This document shows positions 1 through 6,097 of a stretch of DNA of 7,427 nt, in pieces. The first letter of the stretch is position 1, and the number at the start of each line of letters is the position of its first letter. The notes under the pieces are model-generated. The model worked only from the letters and a program-made list of their open reading frames with translations. It was not told the DNA's origin and ran no database searches. A program made the translations under genes and the position numbers. This DNA comes from Rubrobacter sp. (GTDB lineage: Bacteria > Actinomycetota > Rubrobacteria > Rubrobacterales > Rubrobacteraceae), in assembly GCA_013815485.1 (NCBI GenBank), contig JACDGB010000081.1, forward strand, positions 1-7,427, written 5' to 3'.

Positions 1-82
1 TCCCTTATAGCGTGAACAGGCCCGCCGGTACAGCGTTTGTGGGCGTTTTGCGGACAAAATGGCCCGAAGTGTGCAGGATTGC

Positions 83-117
83 ATGGTCAGGTGAGATCCC
101 GTTTCTCACAAAACCAT
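83..117. repeat. Interrupted inverted repeat upstream of the signalling operon
   Basis: ATGGT (83-87) and ACCAT (113-117) form an outer arm pair. GTGAGA (91-96) and TCTCAC (104-109) form an inner pair. The arms are separated by symmetric 3-nt gaps and a 7-nt centre, so the whole element is symmetric about position 100. It is not followed by a T-run, so it does not look like an intrinsic terminator. It lies about 60 bp upstream of the only good -10 element before the operon. An operator or an RNA hairpin are both possible, and a function is not shown. Confidence 0.4.
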
Positions 118-176
118 CGGTGAGCCTGGAATCAACCTTGCTTTGGGGGTTCGCTATCCCGATGTTGCCTGTCCGA

Positions 177-182
177 TATAAT
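177..182 (+). promoter_or_regulatory. Possible -10 element of the signalling operon promoter
   Basis: A perfect TATAAT sits 90 bp upstream of the first start codon of the operon. No good -35 hexamer is found at 15-19 bp spacing, and there is no TGn extension. If it is a promoter it would probably need an activator, or it may use a different sigma factor. It is the best candidate for transcription of the three downstream genes, because no other promoter-like sequence was seen between position 1 and 271. The call is tentative. Confidence 0.35.
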
Positions 183-252
183 GCCCGTCTCTGGGAAGAG
201 AGAGTGTTTCAAGGGCGCGGGGTCTTTGTGAAGAGCCGCGAAGCCAGTACGC

Positions 253-259
253 AAGGGAG
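253..259 (+). promoter_or_regulatory. Ribosome binding site of the CheB-CheR fusion gene
   Basis: AAGGGAG lies 12 nt before the ATG at 272. The spacing is a little long but usable. It supports the start at 272, which also fits the protein: the first beta strand and the catalytic GSSAGG loop of the CheB domain begin only about ten residues later, so a later start would destroy the domain. Confidence 0.55.
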
Positions 260-271
260 TAAGCGTCTAGC

Positions 272-2953
272 ATGACGAAAGATCGTTCATTTTCGCACCT
301 CGTGGTCGTCGGTTCCTCGGCTGGTGGGATAGAGGCGCTCTCACAGCTCGTTTCGGCGTTGCCGGAGAAGTTCCCCGCGCCCATAGTCATCGCGCAGCAC
401 CTCGACCCTGACAGTGAGAGCCACCTGAAAGAGATCCTCTCTCGCAAGAGCGTGCTGCCCGTGCGCACCGTCACGGACCACGAGCCGCTAGAGGCTGGCG
501 TGGTCTTCGTGGTGCCGGCCAACCATCACGTCAACATCTCGGATTCGGAGATAGAACTCGCGGAGGATGGCGCGGGCAGGCCGATGCCGTCCGTGGACCG
601 GCTGATGGAGAGCGCCGCCGGGGTTTATGGTGAGTCCTTGATCGCGGTGGTCCTCACCGGGACCGGGACGGATGGCGCGCAGGGTGCTCGCGCCGTGAGA
701 CGGGCCGGCGGCACGGTGGTGGTGCAGGATCCCGAGTCCGCCGAGTTCCGCGGGATGCCCGCCTCCATCGCGCCGAACACCGTGGACATCGTCGCCCGGC
801 TGGAGAGGATCGGAGCGGTGCTCCAAGATTTGCTCTCCGGCATGGAAGTCTCCGAGCGGGTGAACCCGGAGGAAGAGCGGCGGTCTCTGCAATGGTTTTT
901 GGAGGAGTTGCGCGAGGCGCGCGGCATGGACTTCACCAGCTACAAGACACCGACCATCATGCGGCGTCTCAAGCGCCGGATGGTCGCCACCGAGACCGGG
1001 GACATCGGGGAGTACGCAGAGTACGTGCGCGAGCACCCCGAGGAGTACCGTCGGCTCGTCAACGCATTTCTCATCAAGGTGACCGAGTTCTTCCGTGACC
1101 CTGAGTTGTTCACGTACCTGAAAGAGGAAGTCCTGCCGGAGCTTCTGGCGGATGCCGGGGAGCGTGGCGCCCAGCTCCGAATTTGGTCAGCCGGATGCGC
1201 CACGGGTGAGGAGGCGTACTCGCTGGCGATCCTGATCTCCGAGATCCTGGGACAGGAGGCGGGCGTCTCCAGCGCGCGCATCTTCGCCACCGATGTGGAC
1301 GAGGAGGCCGTGGAGTTCGCCCGGCAAGGGTGTTATCCGGCCTCGGCTCTCAAGGGGCTATCGGAGGAGCGGATCGAACGCTACTTCTCCTGGGAGGGCG
1401 GCCAGTATCGGATCAGGACGCACATACGGTCCATGATTGTGTTCGGAGAGCACGACCTGGCCCGGCGCTCTCCCTTCCCCCGCATGGACCTGGTAATGAG
1501 CCGCAACGTCCTGATCTACTTCACCGCCGAGCTGCAGAGGCGCGCGTTGCAGCTCTTCGCCTACTCCCTGCGCGACGGTGGCTACCTGGTGCTCGGCAAG
1601 GCGGAGGCAGTGTCTCCACTCGGCGAGTTTTTCGCCCCTCAGCAGCGGCAGCAAAAGGTCTACCAGCGGCAAGGAGAGCGGTTCTTGATGCCGCCGTTGA
1701 GCCCTACCCTGCCCAAGCAGAGGCAGGGAAGCGGCGGTGTATGGCCGGGGGCGCGGGACGCCTCCGAGATGCGGCGCGAGCTGAGGCAGTCGCGGCTCGC
1801 GGACGAAGGTCTTCTGAACGGCATCCCGGTCGGCCTGGTGATCGTGGACCGGCGCTACGATATACGGGCGATCAACGCCGCCGCCCGCGGGATGTTCTCC
1901 ATTCGCGGCGTGGCGGTGGGCGAGGATTTCCTGCACCTGTTGCAGGACGTGCCCTACACGCAGGTGAGAGAGGCGATAGATGCCGCCTTCCGGGATGGGG
2001 AACACACCCGCACCGGCGAGTTCGCCATCGAAGACGTCGCCACCGGAGAGCCTCGGTACCTCCGGATCTCCTGCCACCCCAGGCGGGAAGAGGGCGAGGA
2101 GGCAGGGTCGCAGACCGTGGCGGTCGTGATCCACGACGTCACGGAGGCCGTTCGAGAGCGGTACGCCCTTGAGGCGCGGCTCGATGAGACACGCAAGGAC
2201 TTCGAGCGTCTCAAGCGCGAGACGGAGGCTGAGGTCCTCCGCCACGAGACCCACAACAAGCGCCTGATCGCTGCCAACCGCCAGCTAGATGAGGCCAACC
2301 GGGAACTGACCGCGCTCAACGAGGATTTGAGCGTCGTCAACGAGGAGTCGCTGCTCTCCACCGAGGAGTCGCAGGCCGCCACCGAGGAGTCGCAGGCCGC
2401 CACCGAGGAGGTCGAGACGCTAAACGAGGAGCTTCAAGCCACCAACGAGGAACTCGAGACGCTAAACGAGGAGCTTCAGGCGACTGTGGAGGAGTTGAAC
2501 ACGACCAACGACGACTTGCAGGCCCGCAGCGCGGAGCTTCAAGATCTCGCCCGCGCCAGGAGCCAGGAGCGCCAGGAGAGCGAACGCTCGCTCAGGCTCC
2601 TCGAGGCCACCCTGCGAAGCATGAGCGACGCGGTGCTGGCCGTCGGCCCGGAAGGGGAGACGCTGTTCTGCAACGAGGCTTTCGTCGAGACGTTTGGCGA
2701 GGTACGGGACGATGAGTCCGCCGCCGAACTGCTGGGCAACCGCGCCCTGCTGGCCGAGGATGGCGAGCGGCTGGCCCACGAAAAGGCCCCGAGGGTCCGG
2801 GCCTCCCGCGGAGAGTCCTTCCAGATGCCGTTCGTCGTTGATGACGAAGACGGGGCGCGTCGTCTGTTCGAGGTCAGGGGACAATCAATCGAAGACGGTG
2901 AGACAAATGGCGGCGTGATCGTTATCTGCGAAATCTTTGGGAAAGCGGGATGA
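272..2953 (+). CDS. CheB-CheR fusion protein with two PAS domains and a coiled coil
   Basis: This 893-residue soluble protein joins a CheB-type methylesterase domain to a CheR-type methyltransferase domain. The CheB domain spans about residues 8-190 and lacks the usual N-terminal receiver. Its catalytic triad can be read as Ser16 (in GSSAGG), His43 (in IAQHL) and Asp134 (in LTGTGTDG). The CheR domain spans about 203-467. It has the FRD motif at 274-276, the SAM-binding WSAGCATGEE at 305-314 and NVLIYF at 412-417. A PAS-like domain (about 510-626) follows, then a long Glu/Asn/Leu-rich coiled coil (about 626-780) and a second PAS-like region (about 781-890). The protein ends without a kinase domain. 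In the family, CheB removes and CheR adds methyl groups on receptor glutamates; the substrate here is unknown. Many family members carry a C-terminal histidine kinase. Here the kinase is the next gene, whose ATG overlaps this stop codon (ATGA), so the two proteins probably work together. Confidence 0.93.
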   Translation: MTKDRSFSHLVVVGSSAGGIEALSQLVSALPEKFPAPIVIAQHLDPDSESHLKEILSRKSVLPVRTVTDHEPLEAGVVFVVPANHHVNISDSEIELAEDGAGRPMPSVDRLMESAAGVYGESLIAVVLTGTGTDGAQGARAVRRAGGTVVVQDPESAEFRGMPASIAPNTVDIVARLERIGAVLQDLLSGMEVSERVNPEEERRSLQWFLEELREARGMDFTSYKTPTIMRRLKRRMVATETGDIGEYAEYVREHPEEYRRLVNAFLIKVTEFFRDPELFTYLKEEVLPELLADAGERGAQLRIWSAGCATGEEAYSLAILISEILGQEAGVSSARIFATDVDEEAVEFARQGCYPASALKGLSEERIERYFSWEGGQYRIRTHIRSMIVFGEHDLARRSPFPRMDLVMSRNVLIYFTAELQRRALQLFAYSLRDGGYLVLGKAEAVSPLGEFFAPQQRQQKVYQRQGERFLMPPLSPTLPKQRQGSGGVWPGARDASEMRRELRQSRLADEGLLNGIPVGLVIVDRRYDIRAINAAARGMFSIRGVAVGEDFLHLLQDVPYTQVREAIDAAFRDGEHTRTGEFAIEDVATGEPRYLRISCHPRREEGEEAGSQTVAVVIHDVTEAVRERYALEARLDETRKDFERLKRETEAEVLRHETHNKRLIAANRQLDEANRELTALNEDLSVVNEESLLSTEESQAATEESQAATEEVETLNEELQATNEELETLNEELQATVEELNTTNDDLQARSAELQDLARARSQERQESERSLRLLEATLRSMSDAVLAVGPEGETLFCNEAFVETFGEVRDDESAAELLGNRALLAEDGERLAHEKAPRVRASRGESFQMPFVVDDEDGARRLFEVRGQSIEDGETNGGVIVICEIFGKAG
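2360..2410 (+). repeat. Tandem 21-bp repeat inside the CheB-CheR coiled coil
   Basis: Two exact 21-bp copies (2360-2380 and 2381-2401) and a 9-bp partial third copy encode the heptad TEESQAA twice, followed by TEE, at residues 697-713. Each unit is exactly one heptad, so gaining or losing a unit keeps the coiled-coil register. Confidence 0.85.
2412..2478 (+). repeat. Direct repeat of 25 bp at 42-bp period in the coiled coil
   Basis: An identical 25-bp stretch occurs at 2412-2436 and 2454-2478. It encodes ETLNEELQ in two consecutive 14-residue units (residues 714-727 and 728-741). Both copies keep the codons CTA and CTT, which are uncommon for Leu in this GC-rich gene. That points to a recent duplication or gene conversion rather than independent evolution of similar protein sequence. 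Confidence 0.8.
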
Positions 2954-5094
2954 GCTTCGAGGCTCCGGAACGGGACATCGGAACGCGCCCCGACAGTCGG
3001 GACGCGCGGATCGAAAGCCTGGAGCGGGAGCGCGACCGGCTGCGCGAGGAGTTGAGCGAGACGCGAAACCGTTTCCGGCGGTTCGCCAAAGCGAGCGGTA
3101 AGTTCGCAACCTCCATGCGCGGCAGGATGAGCGAGCGCCGGCGCCTCGATCTCCAGCATGCCGTCCTCGGCGCGTTGGAGTCGCCGGCCAACCCCGAAGA
3201 AACCGCGGTGAAGGTGCTGGAGGTCCTCGGTCACGGACTCGAACGGAGCCTGGGCGTGTTCTGGTTGGCGGACGGAGACTCGCTGCGCTGCGCCGGGACC
3301 TGGCGACCGGACGGCGTCTCGCCGAGCGAACTGGAGCGGGTTTGCCTGAGTATGCGCTTTCAAACGGACGGTGGAACAAGGAACGGGAGAGCATCCGGGT
3401 CGGGTCTCTCCCTTCGGGGGCTGCCGATTCGCGTTCGAGATGAGGGCCGGGCCGTCTGGGTCAGGGATCTCCGTGAGGCCGGAGATCCCCGGACGGAGGC
3501 CGCCGCCGGTGAGGAGGTGGGCGGCGCTCTTGCTTTCCCAGTGTCCAACGGCGGGGGGTTGTTCGGGATCGTGGAACTCTTCGGGCCGGCCACCGAGGCT
3601 CCCGACGAGGGTTTGCTCCGCACGTTGAGCGTCTTGGGAAACCAGATCGCGCAGTTTGTCGAGCGCAAGCGGGCGGAAGAAACGTTGCGCGAATCCGAAA
3701 ATCGTCTGCGGCGGGCGATACAGATCGAGACGGTCGGCGTCAACTTCCTCAAGACGGATGGAAGTATTACCGATGCCAACGATGCTTTTCTGCGGATGAG
3801 CGGCTTTAGCCGCGAAGATCTGGCGGGAGGCAAGGTGCGGTGGGACGAGATGACGCCCGAGGAGTGGATGCCGCGTACGCTGGAAGCCGTCGACGAATTC
3901 AAGACTACCGGGCGCATCACGCCTTACGAAAAGGAGTACCTCCGCAAGGATGGGTCCCGGTGGTGGGCCTTGTTCGCCGCGACGCGCCTCAACGATGAAG
4001 AAGGCGTGGAGTTCGTGATCGACATTACCGGAAGCAAGCAGGCGGAAGTGGCGTTGCGCGAGAGCGAGGAGTGGCTGCGGCTCGCCGAGCGGGCGGCCCG
4101 GTCGGGGACGTGGGAGTGGGATCTGGGGAGCGGTGAGATCCGTTGGTCGGACGAACACCGCGCGCTCTTCGGTTTCGGCCCGGAAGGGAAGATCACGCGC
4201 CAGCGGTGGTTGGGCGCCATCCACCCAGACGACGCGCCGCGCATCGAGGAGGCTGGCCGACGCTGCTCCGAGGAGGGCGAGGAGTGGCCCGAGATCGAGT
4301 ACCGCATCTCGCGCGCTGACAACGGAGATGGACGTTGGATCAACGCCCGCGGGCGAACCCTCAGGGATGAGATGAATCGCCCCGTCCGAATACTGGGCAT
4401 CTCCATGGACGTCACGCGGCGCAAGCAGGCCGAGGTGGAGCGCGAGCGGCTCCGGGCGCTTGAGGTGATGGCCCGGGCGCAGGCCGCCGAGCGAGTGAGG
4501 ATCAGCCGCGAGCTGCACGATCGCGTGGCGCACGACATGGCCGTCGTCCTTCAGGGCCTGCAACTTCACGAAGCCCTTAGAGAGAACGACCCCGAACGGG
4601 CCGCGGCGAAGCTAGGGGCTGCCAAAGCAACGATCAGATCCGCGCTCGACGCCACCAGGGACCTCTCTTCGGAGTTGCGCCGCCCGGCGGTGGAAGGTGG
4701 CATGGAGGTGGCTCTACGAGAACTTCTCGGAACTTACGTGCCGGACGATGTGAAAACGTCGTTCTCCTTCGATGGCGACGAGTCGTCCATCCCGGAGCAC
4801 ATCCGGAGCCAGTTCTACCTGATCGTGCGCGAAGCCGTCCGAAACGCCGTGAAACACTCGGGCTGTCATCACCTGACGGTCGAGATAGAGGCGCTGCCCG
4901 GAAAAGTCTTCGGCTCCGTGGGAGACGATGGGTGCGGCTTTGACGCGGAAGGGGCCCACGACGGCGTGGGCCTCGAGTCCATGAGAGAGCGAGCGGAGCT
5001 ATTGAAGGGAGACCTTCATCTGGTCCCGGGGCCGGGTGGAGGGACGATGTTGGAGGTCTCAGTGCCGCTCCTGGAGCCCCCGGAGGAGCGGTAA
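2950..5094 (+). CDS. Soluble GAF-PAS-PAS sensor histidine kinase (HisKA_3 type)
   Basis: This 714-residue cytoplasmic kinase has no membrane segment. In order it shows a charged coiled coil (about 18-45), a GAF-like domain (about 66-237), a PAS domain (about 245-362, with the typical YEKEYLRKDGSRWW strand), a second PAS_3-like domain (about 371-492), a HisKA_3 dimerisation domain and a HATPase domain to the C-terminus. The phospho-accepting residue is His523 in ELHDRVAHD. The ATPase N-box contains Asn632 (REAVRNAVKHS). A DDGCGFD G1 box lies at 659-665 and GVGLESMRERAELL begins at 672. NarL-type kinases of this class autophosphorylate on His and pass phosphate to a LuxR-type regulator, which is encoded directly downstream. 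The ATG overlaps the stop of the CheB-CheR gene by 4 nt and has only a weak purine stretch before it, so translational coupling is likely. The sensed signal cannot be read from the sequence. Confidence 0.93.
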   Translation: MSFEAPERDIGTRPDSRDARIESLERERDRLREELSETRNRFRRFAKASGKFATSMRGRMSERRRLDLQHAVLGALESPANPEETAVKVLEVLGHGLERSLGVFWLADGDSLRCAGTWRPDGVSPSELERVCLSMRFQTDGGTRNGRASGSGLSLRGLPIRVRDEGRAVWVRDLREAGDPRTEAAAGEEVGGALAFPVSNGGGLFGIVELFGPATEAPDEGLLRTLSVLGNQIAQFVERKRAEETLRESENRLRRAIQIETVGVNFLKTDGSITDANDAFLRMSGFSREDLAGGKVRWDEMTPEEWMPRTLEAVDEFKTTGRITPYEKEYLRKDGSRWWALFAATRLNDEEGVEFVIDITGSKQAEVALRESEEWLRLAERAARSGTWEWDLGSGEIRWSDEHRALFGFGPEGKITRQRWLGAIHPDDAPRIEEAGRRCSEEGEEWPEIEYRISRADNGDGRWINARGRTLRDEMNRPVRILGISMDVTRRKQAEVERERLRALEVMARAQAAERVRISRELHDRVAHDMAVVLQGLQLHEALRENDPERAAAKLGAAKATIRSALDATRDLSSELRRPAVEGGMEVALRELLGTYVPDDVKTSFSFDGDESSIPEHIRSQFYLIVREAVRNAVKHSGCHHLTVEIEALPGKVFGSVGDDGCGFDAEGAHDGVGLESMRERAELLKGDLHLVPGPGGGTMLEVSVPLLEPPEER
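5082..5088 (+). promoter_or_regulatory. Ribosome binding site of the response regulator, inside the kinase gene
   Basis: GGAGGAG lies 5 nt before the ATG at 5094 and within the last codons of the kinase gene. The kinase stop and regulator start share one base (TAATG). This site decides the start at 5094 and suggests the regulator can be translated efficiently by re-initiating ribosomes. Confidence 0.75.
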
Positions 5095-5792
5095 TGGCCG
5101 TGGAGCGAGACGCGGATCGGAACTTGGAGCGCATTCGGGTGATCATCGCCGACGATCATCAAATGTTCCGCGAGGGGGTGCGGGAGATGATCTCCACATC
5201 CCCGGACATAGAGGTCGTCGGCGAGGCGGCGACCGGGCGGGAGGCCGTGGACCTGGCGAGGAAGTTCAGGCCGGACGTGGTGCTCCTGGACGTGGAGATG
5301 CCGGTCATGGGCGCGGAGGAAGCGATGATGCGGATGCTGGAGATCTCACCCACGCCGAGGGTCGTGATCGTCACCATGCACGAGGAGCCGAGGCTGGTGC
5401 GTTGGTTCCTGGGGAACGGGGCTAGTGCCTACCTGGTCAAGAGCGCGTCGCTCGAGGAGCTGGTCTCGGCGGTTCGCGCCGCCGCCCGAAGCCCGCTGGC
5501 GGAGGAGAACGCGGTCATGGTCGTGCCCCGCGTGGTGCTCGACAATCTGGACCAGGGCTCCGACAGCCTCTCCGGCAGGCAGATGGACATACTGCTCCTG
5601 GCGGCCCGCGGTCTCTCCAACCGTCAGATCTCCCACGCGCTGCATATCGCGGAGGCCACGGTCAAGCGCCACCTCGCCAACATCTACAACAAGATAGAGG
5701 TCGGCTCCCGTTCCGAGGCCACGCGCAAGGCCATCTCGGAGGGCTGGATCTCCATGCGCGATATCTCCCAGAAGGAGCGGAACGAGGGGTAG
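5094..5792 (+). CDS. NarL/LuxR-family response regulator
   Basis: This 232-residue protein has a receiver domain (about 14-132) and a LuxR-type helix-turn-helix (about 158-222). The receiver has the acidic pair Asp20-Asp21, the phospho-acceptor Asp66 in LLDVEMP, the switch Thr94 and the conserved Lys116 in YLVKSAS. The DNA-binding domain has SGRQMDILLLAARGLSNRQI followed by the recognition helix around EATVKRHLANIY. The usual RExEVL motif is changed to RQMDIL, which is within family variation. All residues needed for phosphorylation are present, so it should be the direct partner of the upstream kinase and the transcriptional output of the operon. Its target genes are not visible; no clear repeated site upstream of the operon points to autoregulation. 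No convincing terminator directly follows its TAG stop. Confidence 0.95.
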   Translation: MAVERDADRNLERIRVIIADDHQMFREGVREMISTSPDIEVVGEAATGREAVDLARKFRPDVVLLDVEMPVMGAEEAMMRMLEISPTPRVVIVTMHEEPRLVRWFLGNGASAYLVKSASLEELVSAVRAAARSPLAEENAVMVVPRVVLDNLDQGSDSLSGRQMDILLLAARGLSNRQISHALHIAEATVKRHLANIYNKIEVGSRSEATRKAISEGWISMRDISQKERNEG

Positions 5793-5850
5793 ACGCAGAT
5801 GATCCGCCACGCTCCCGCCGAACATCGGTGATTTTCATAACGGCTCAAAT

Positions 5851-5868
5851 GCTGACAAGCTGACAAGC
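5851..5868. repeat. Tandem octamer GCTGACAA x2 upstream of a promoter
   Basis: GCTGACAA is repeated exactly at 5851-5858 and 5859-5866 and begins again with GC. The repeat ends 16 bp before the -35 hexamer at 5885. That is a common place for an activator site, although an 8-bp phase is less than one helical turn, so it may be chance. Confidence 0.5.
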
Positions 5869-5884
5869 GCGCTCCGTGTAAGAA

Positions 5885-5913
5885 TTGACCTTTCGCGCAA
5901 CGCTTTGTATACA
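5885..5913 (+). promoter_or_regulatory. Strong sigma-A-like promoter facing the gene-free region
   Basis: TTGACC (5885-5890) and TATACA (5908-5913) are separated by exactly 17 bp, matching the housekeeping consensus closely (TTGACA/TATAAT, one or two mismatches each). Transcription would begin near 5920. No protein gene lies downstream on the plus strand before the convergent GntR gene ends, so the product would be a short RNA. Confidence 0.6.
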
Positions 5914-5960
5914 CCTTTCGGGCCATTTTTCGGCGTCGAACCCCGGTCGCGCTTTACTAT

Positions 5961-6001
5961 GCGAAGGTTCGGAGTGAGAGTACGCGCGCTCCGACATTCG
6001 C
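5961..6001 (+). repeat. Bulged hairpin within the candidate small RNA
   Basis: GCGAA (5961-5965) can pair with TTCGC (5997-6001). CGGAGTG (5970-5976) can pair with CGCTCCG (5987-5993), including one G-U pair. The two helices are separated by a 4 x 3 internal loop and closed by a 10-nt loop. No T-run follows, so it is not a terminator. Confidence 0.45.
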
Positions 6002-6061
6002 CCGAAGAGTTATTCCTTTCTTCCCTTTCCCCATGTCCCGGGTGAGCGTCGGATACTCTTA

Positions 6062-6093
6062 CCGGCGGGAACATCTCCCGCCGGGCCTATTTT
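6062..6093 (+). terminator. Intrinsic terminator-like hairpin
   Basis: CCGGCGGGA (6062-6070) and TCCCGCCGG (6076-6084) form a perfect 9-bp stem with a 5-nt loop, followed by GCC and TATTTT (6088-6093). The T-run is on the plus strand only; the minus-strand sequence beyond the stem is not T-rich. It therefore best fits ending a plus-strand transcript, either the candidate small RNA or read-through from the signalling operon. It lies 13 bp beyond the stop of the convergent GntR gene and could also help end that message. The gap between stem and T-run makes it weaker than ideal. Confidence 0.5.
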
Positions 6094-6097
6094 AGAG

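Larger units (their letters stand above)
5920..6093 (+). ncRNA. Candidate small RNA of about 170 nt
   Basis: The boundaries are inferred from the promoter at 5885-5913 and the stem plus T-run ending at 6093. The predicted transcript includes a bulged hairpin (5961-6001) and a pyrimidine-rich single-stranded stretch (about 6011-6032). I do not recognise it as 6S, SRP RNA, tmRNA or a riboswitch. A 28-codon frame (5959-6045) lies inside it but has no ribosome binding site, so a non-coding RNA is preferred. It could also be the terminal part of the upstream operon transcript. Confidence 0.35.
5793..6097. other. Convergent intergenic region without a convincing gene
   Basis: These 305 bp separate the end of the response regulator from the end of the minus-strand GntR gene. 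Base composition is richer in A and T than in the flanking genes. No open frame here has both a ribosome binding site and a plausible protein. The region is not empty: it holds a tandem octamer, a strong plus-strand promoter, a bulged hairpin and a terminator-like stem, each listed separately. GCGCGCTCCG occurs twice exactly, at 5867-5876 and 5984-5993. Confidence 0.7.

Noticed and set aside
12..275. Plus-strand open frame with a GTG start at 12, ending in an ATGA overlap with the CheB-CheR gene; the frame is open to the left edge
   Set aside because: The ATGA overlap looks like coupling. However, the translation has no recognisable domain, the third-codon-position GC is clearly lower than in the operon genes, and a dyad and a TATAAT lie inside it. 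A regulatory region explains the stretch better, but the tail of an upstream gene cannot be fully excluded.
1330..2172. Plus-strand frame of 280 codons inside the CheB-CheR gene
   Set aside because: It is an off-frame shadow of the CheR and PAS coding sequence, with an Arg/Ala/Gly-rich translation and no ribosome binding site.
2539..4569. Very long minus-strand open frame (676 codons) opposite the CheB-CheR and kinase genes
   Set aside because: GC-rich genes commonly produce long antisense frames. The translation is rich in Arg, Pro, Leu and Ala with no domain, while the plus strand encodes clear catalytic motifs throughout.
5818..5835. CCGA-aca-TCGG stem followed by TGATTTT just after the response regulator
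   Set aside because: A 4-bp stem with a 3-nt loop is too weak to call an intrinsic terminator.
5931..5950. GGTTCGAC-like stretch on the minus strand, resembling a tRNA T-arm
   Set aside because: The flanking bases do not form the T-stem, and no anticodon or acceptor stem can be built around it.
5959..6045. 28-codon plus-strand frame inside the candidate small RNA
   Set aside because: It has no ribosome binding site, and its early codons are inside the predicted hairpin. A small RNA that also encodes a peptide remains possible but unsupported.
5835..6074. Minus-strand frame of 79 codons in the convergent intergenic region
   Set aside because: It has no recognisable protein features, and its start lies inside the terminator-like stem.
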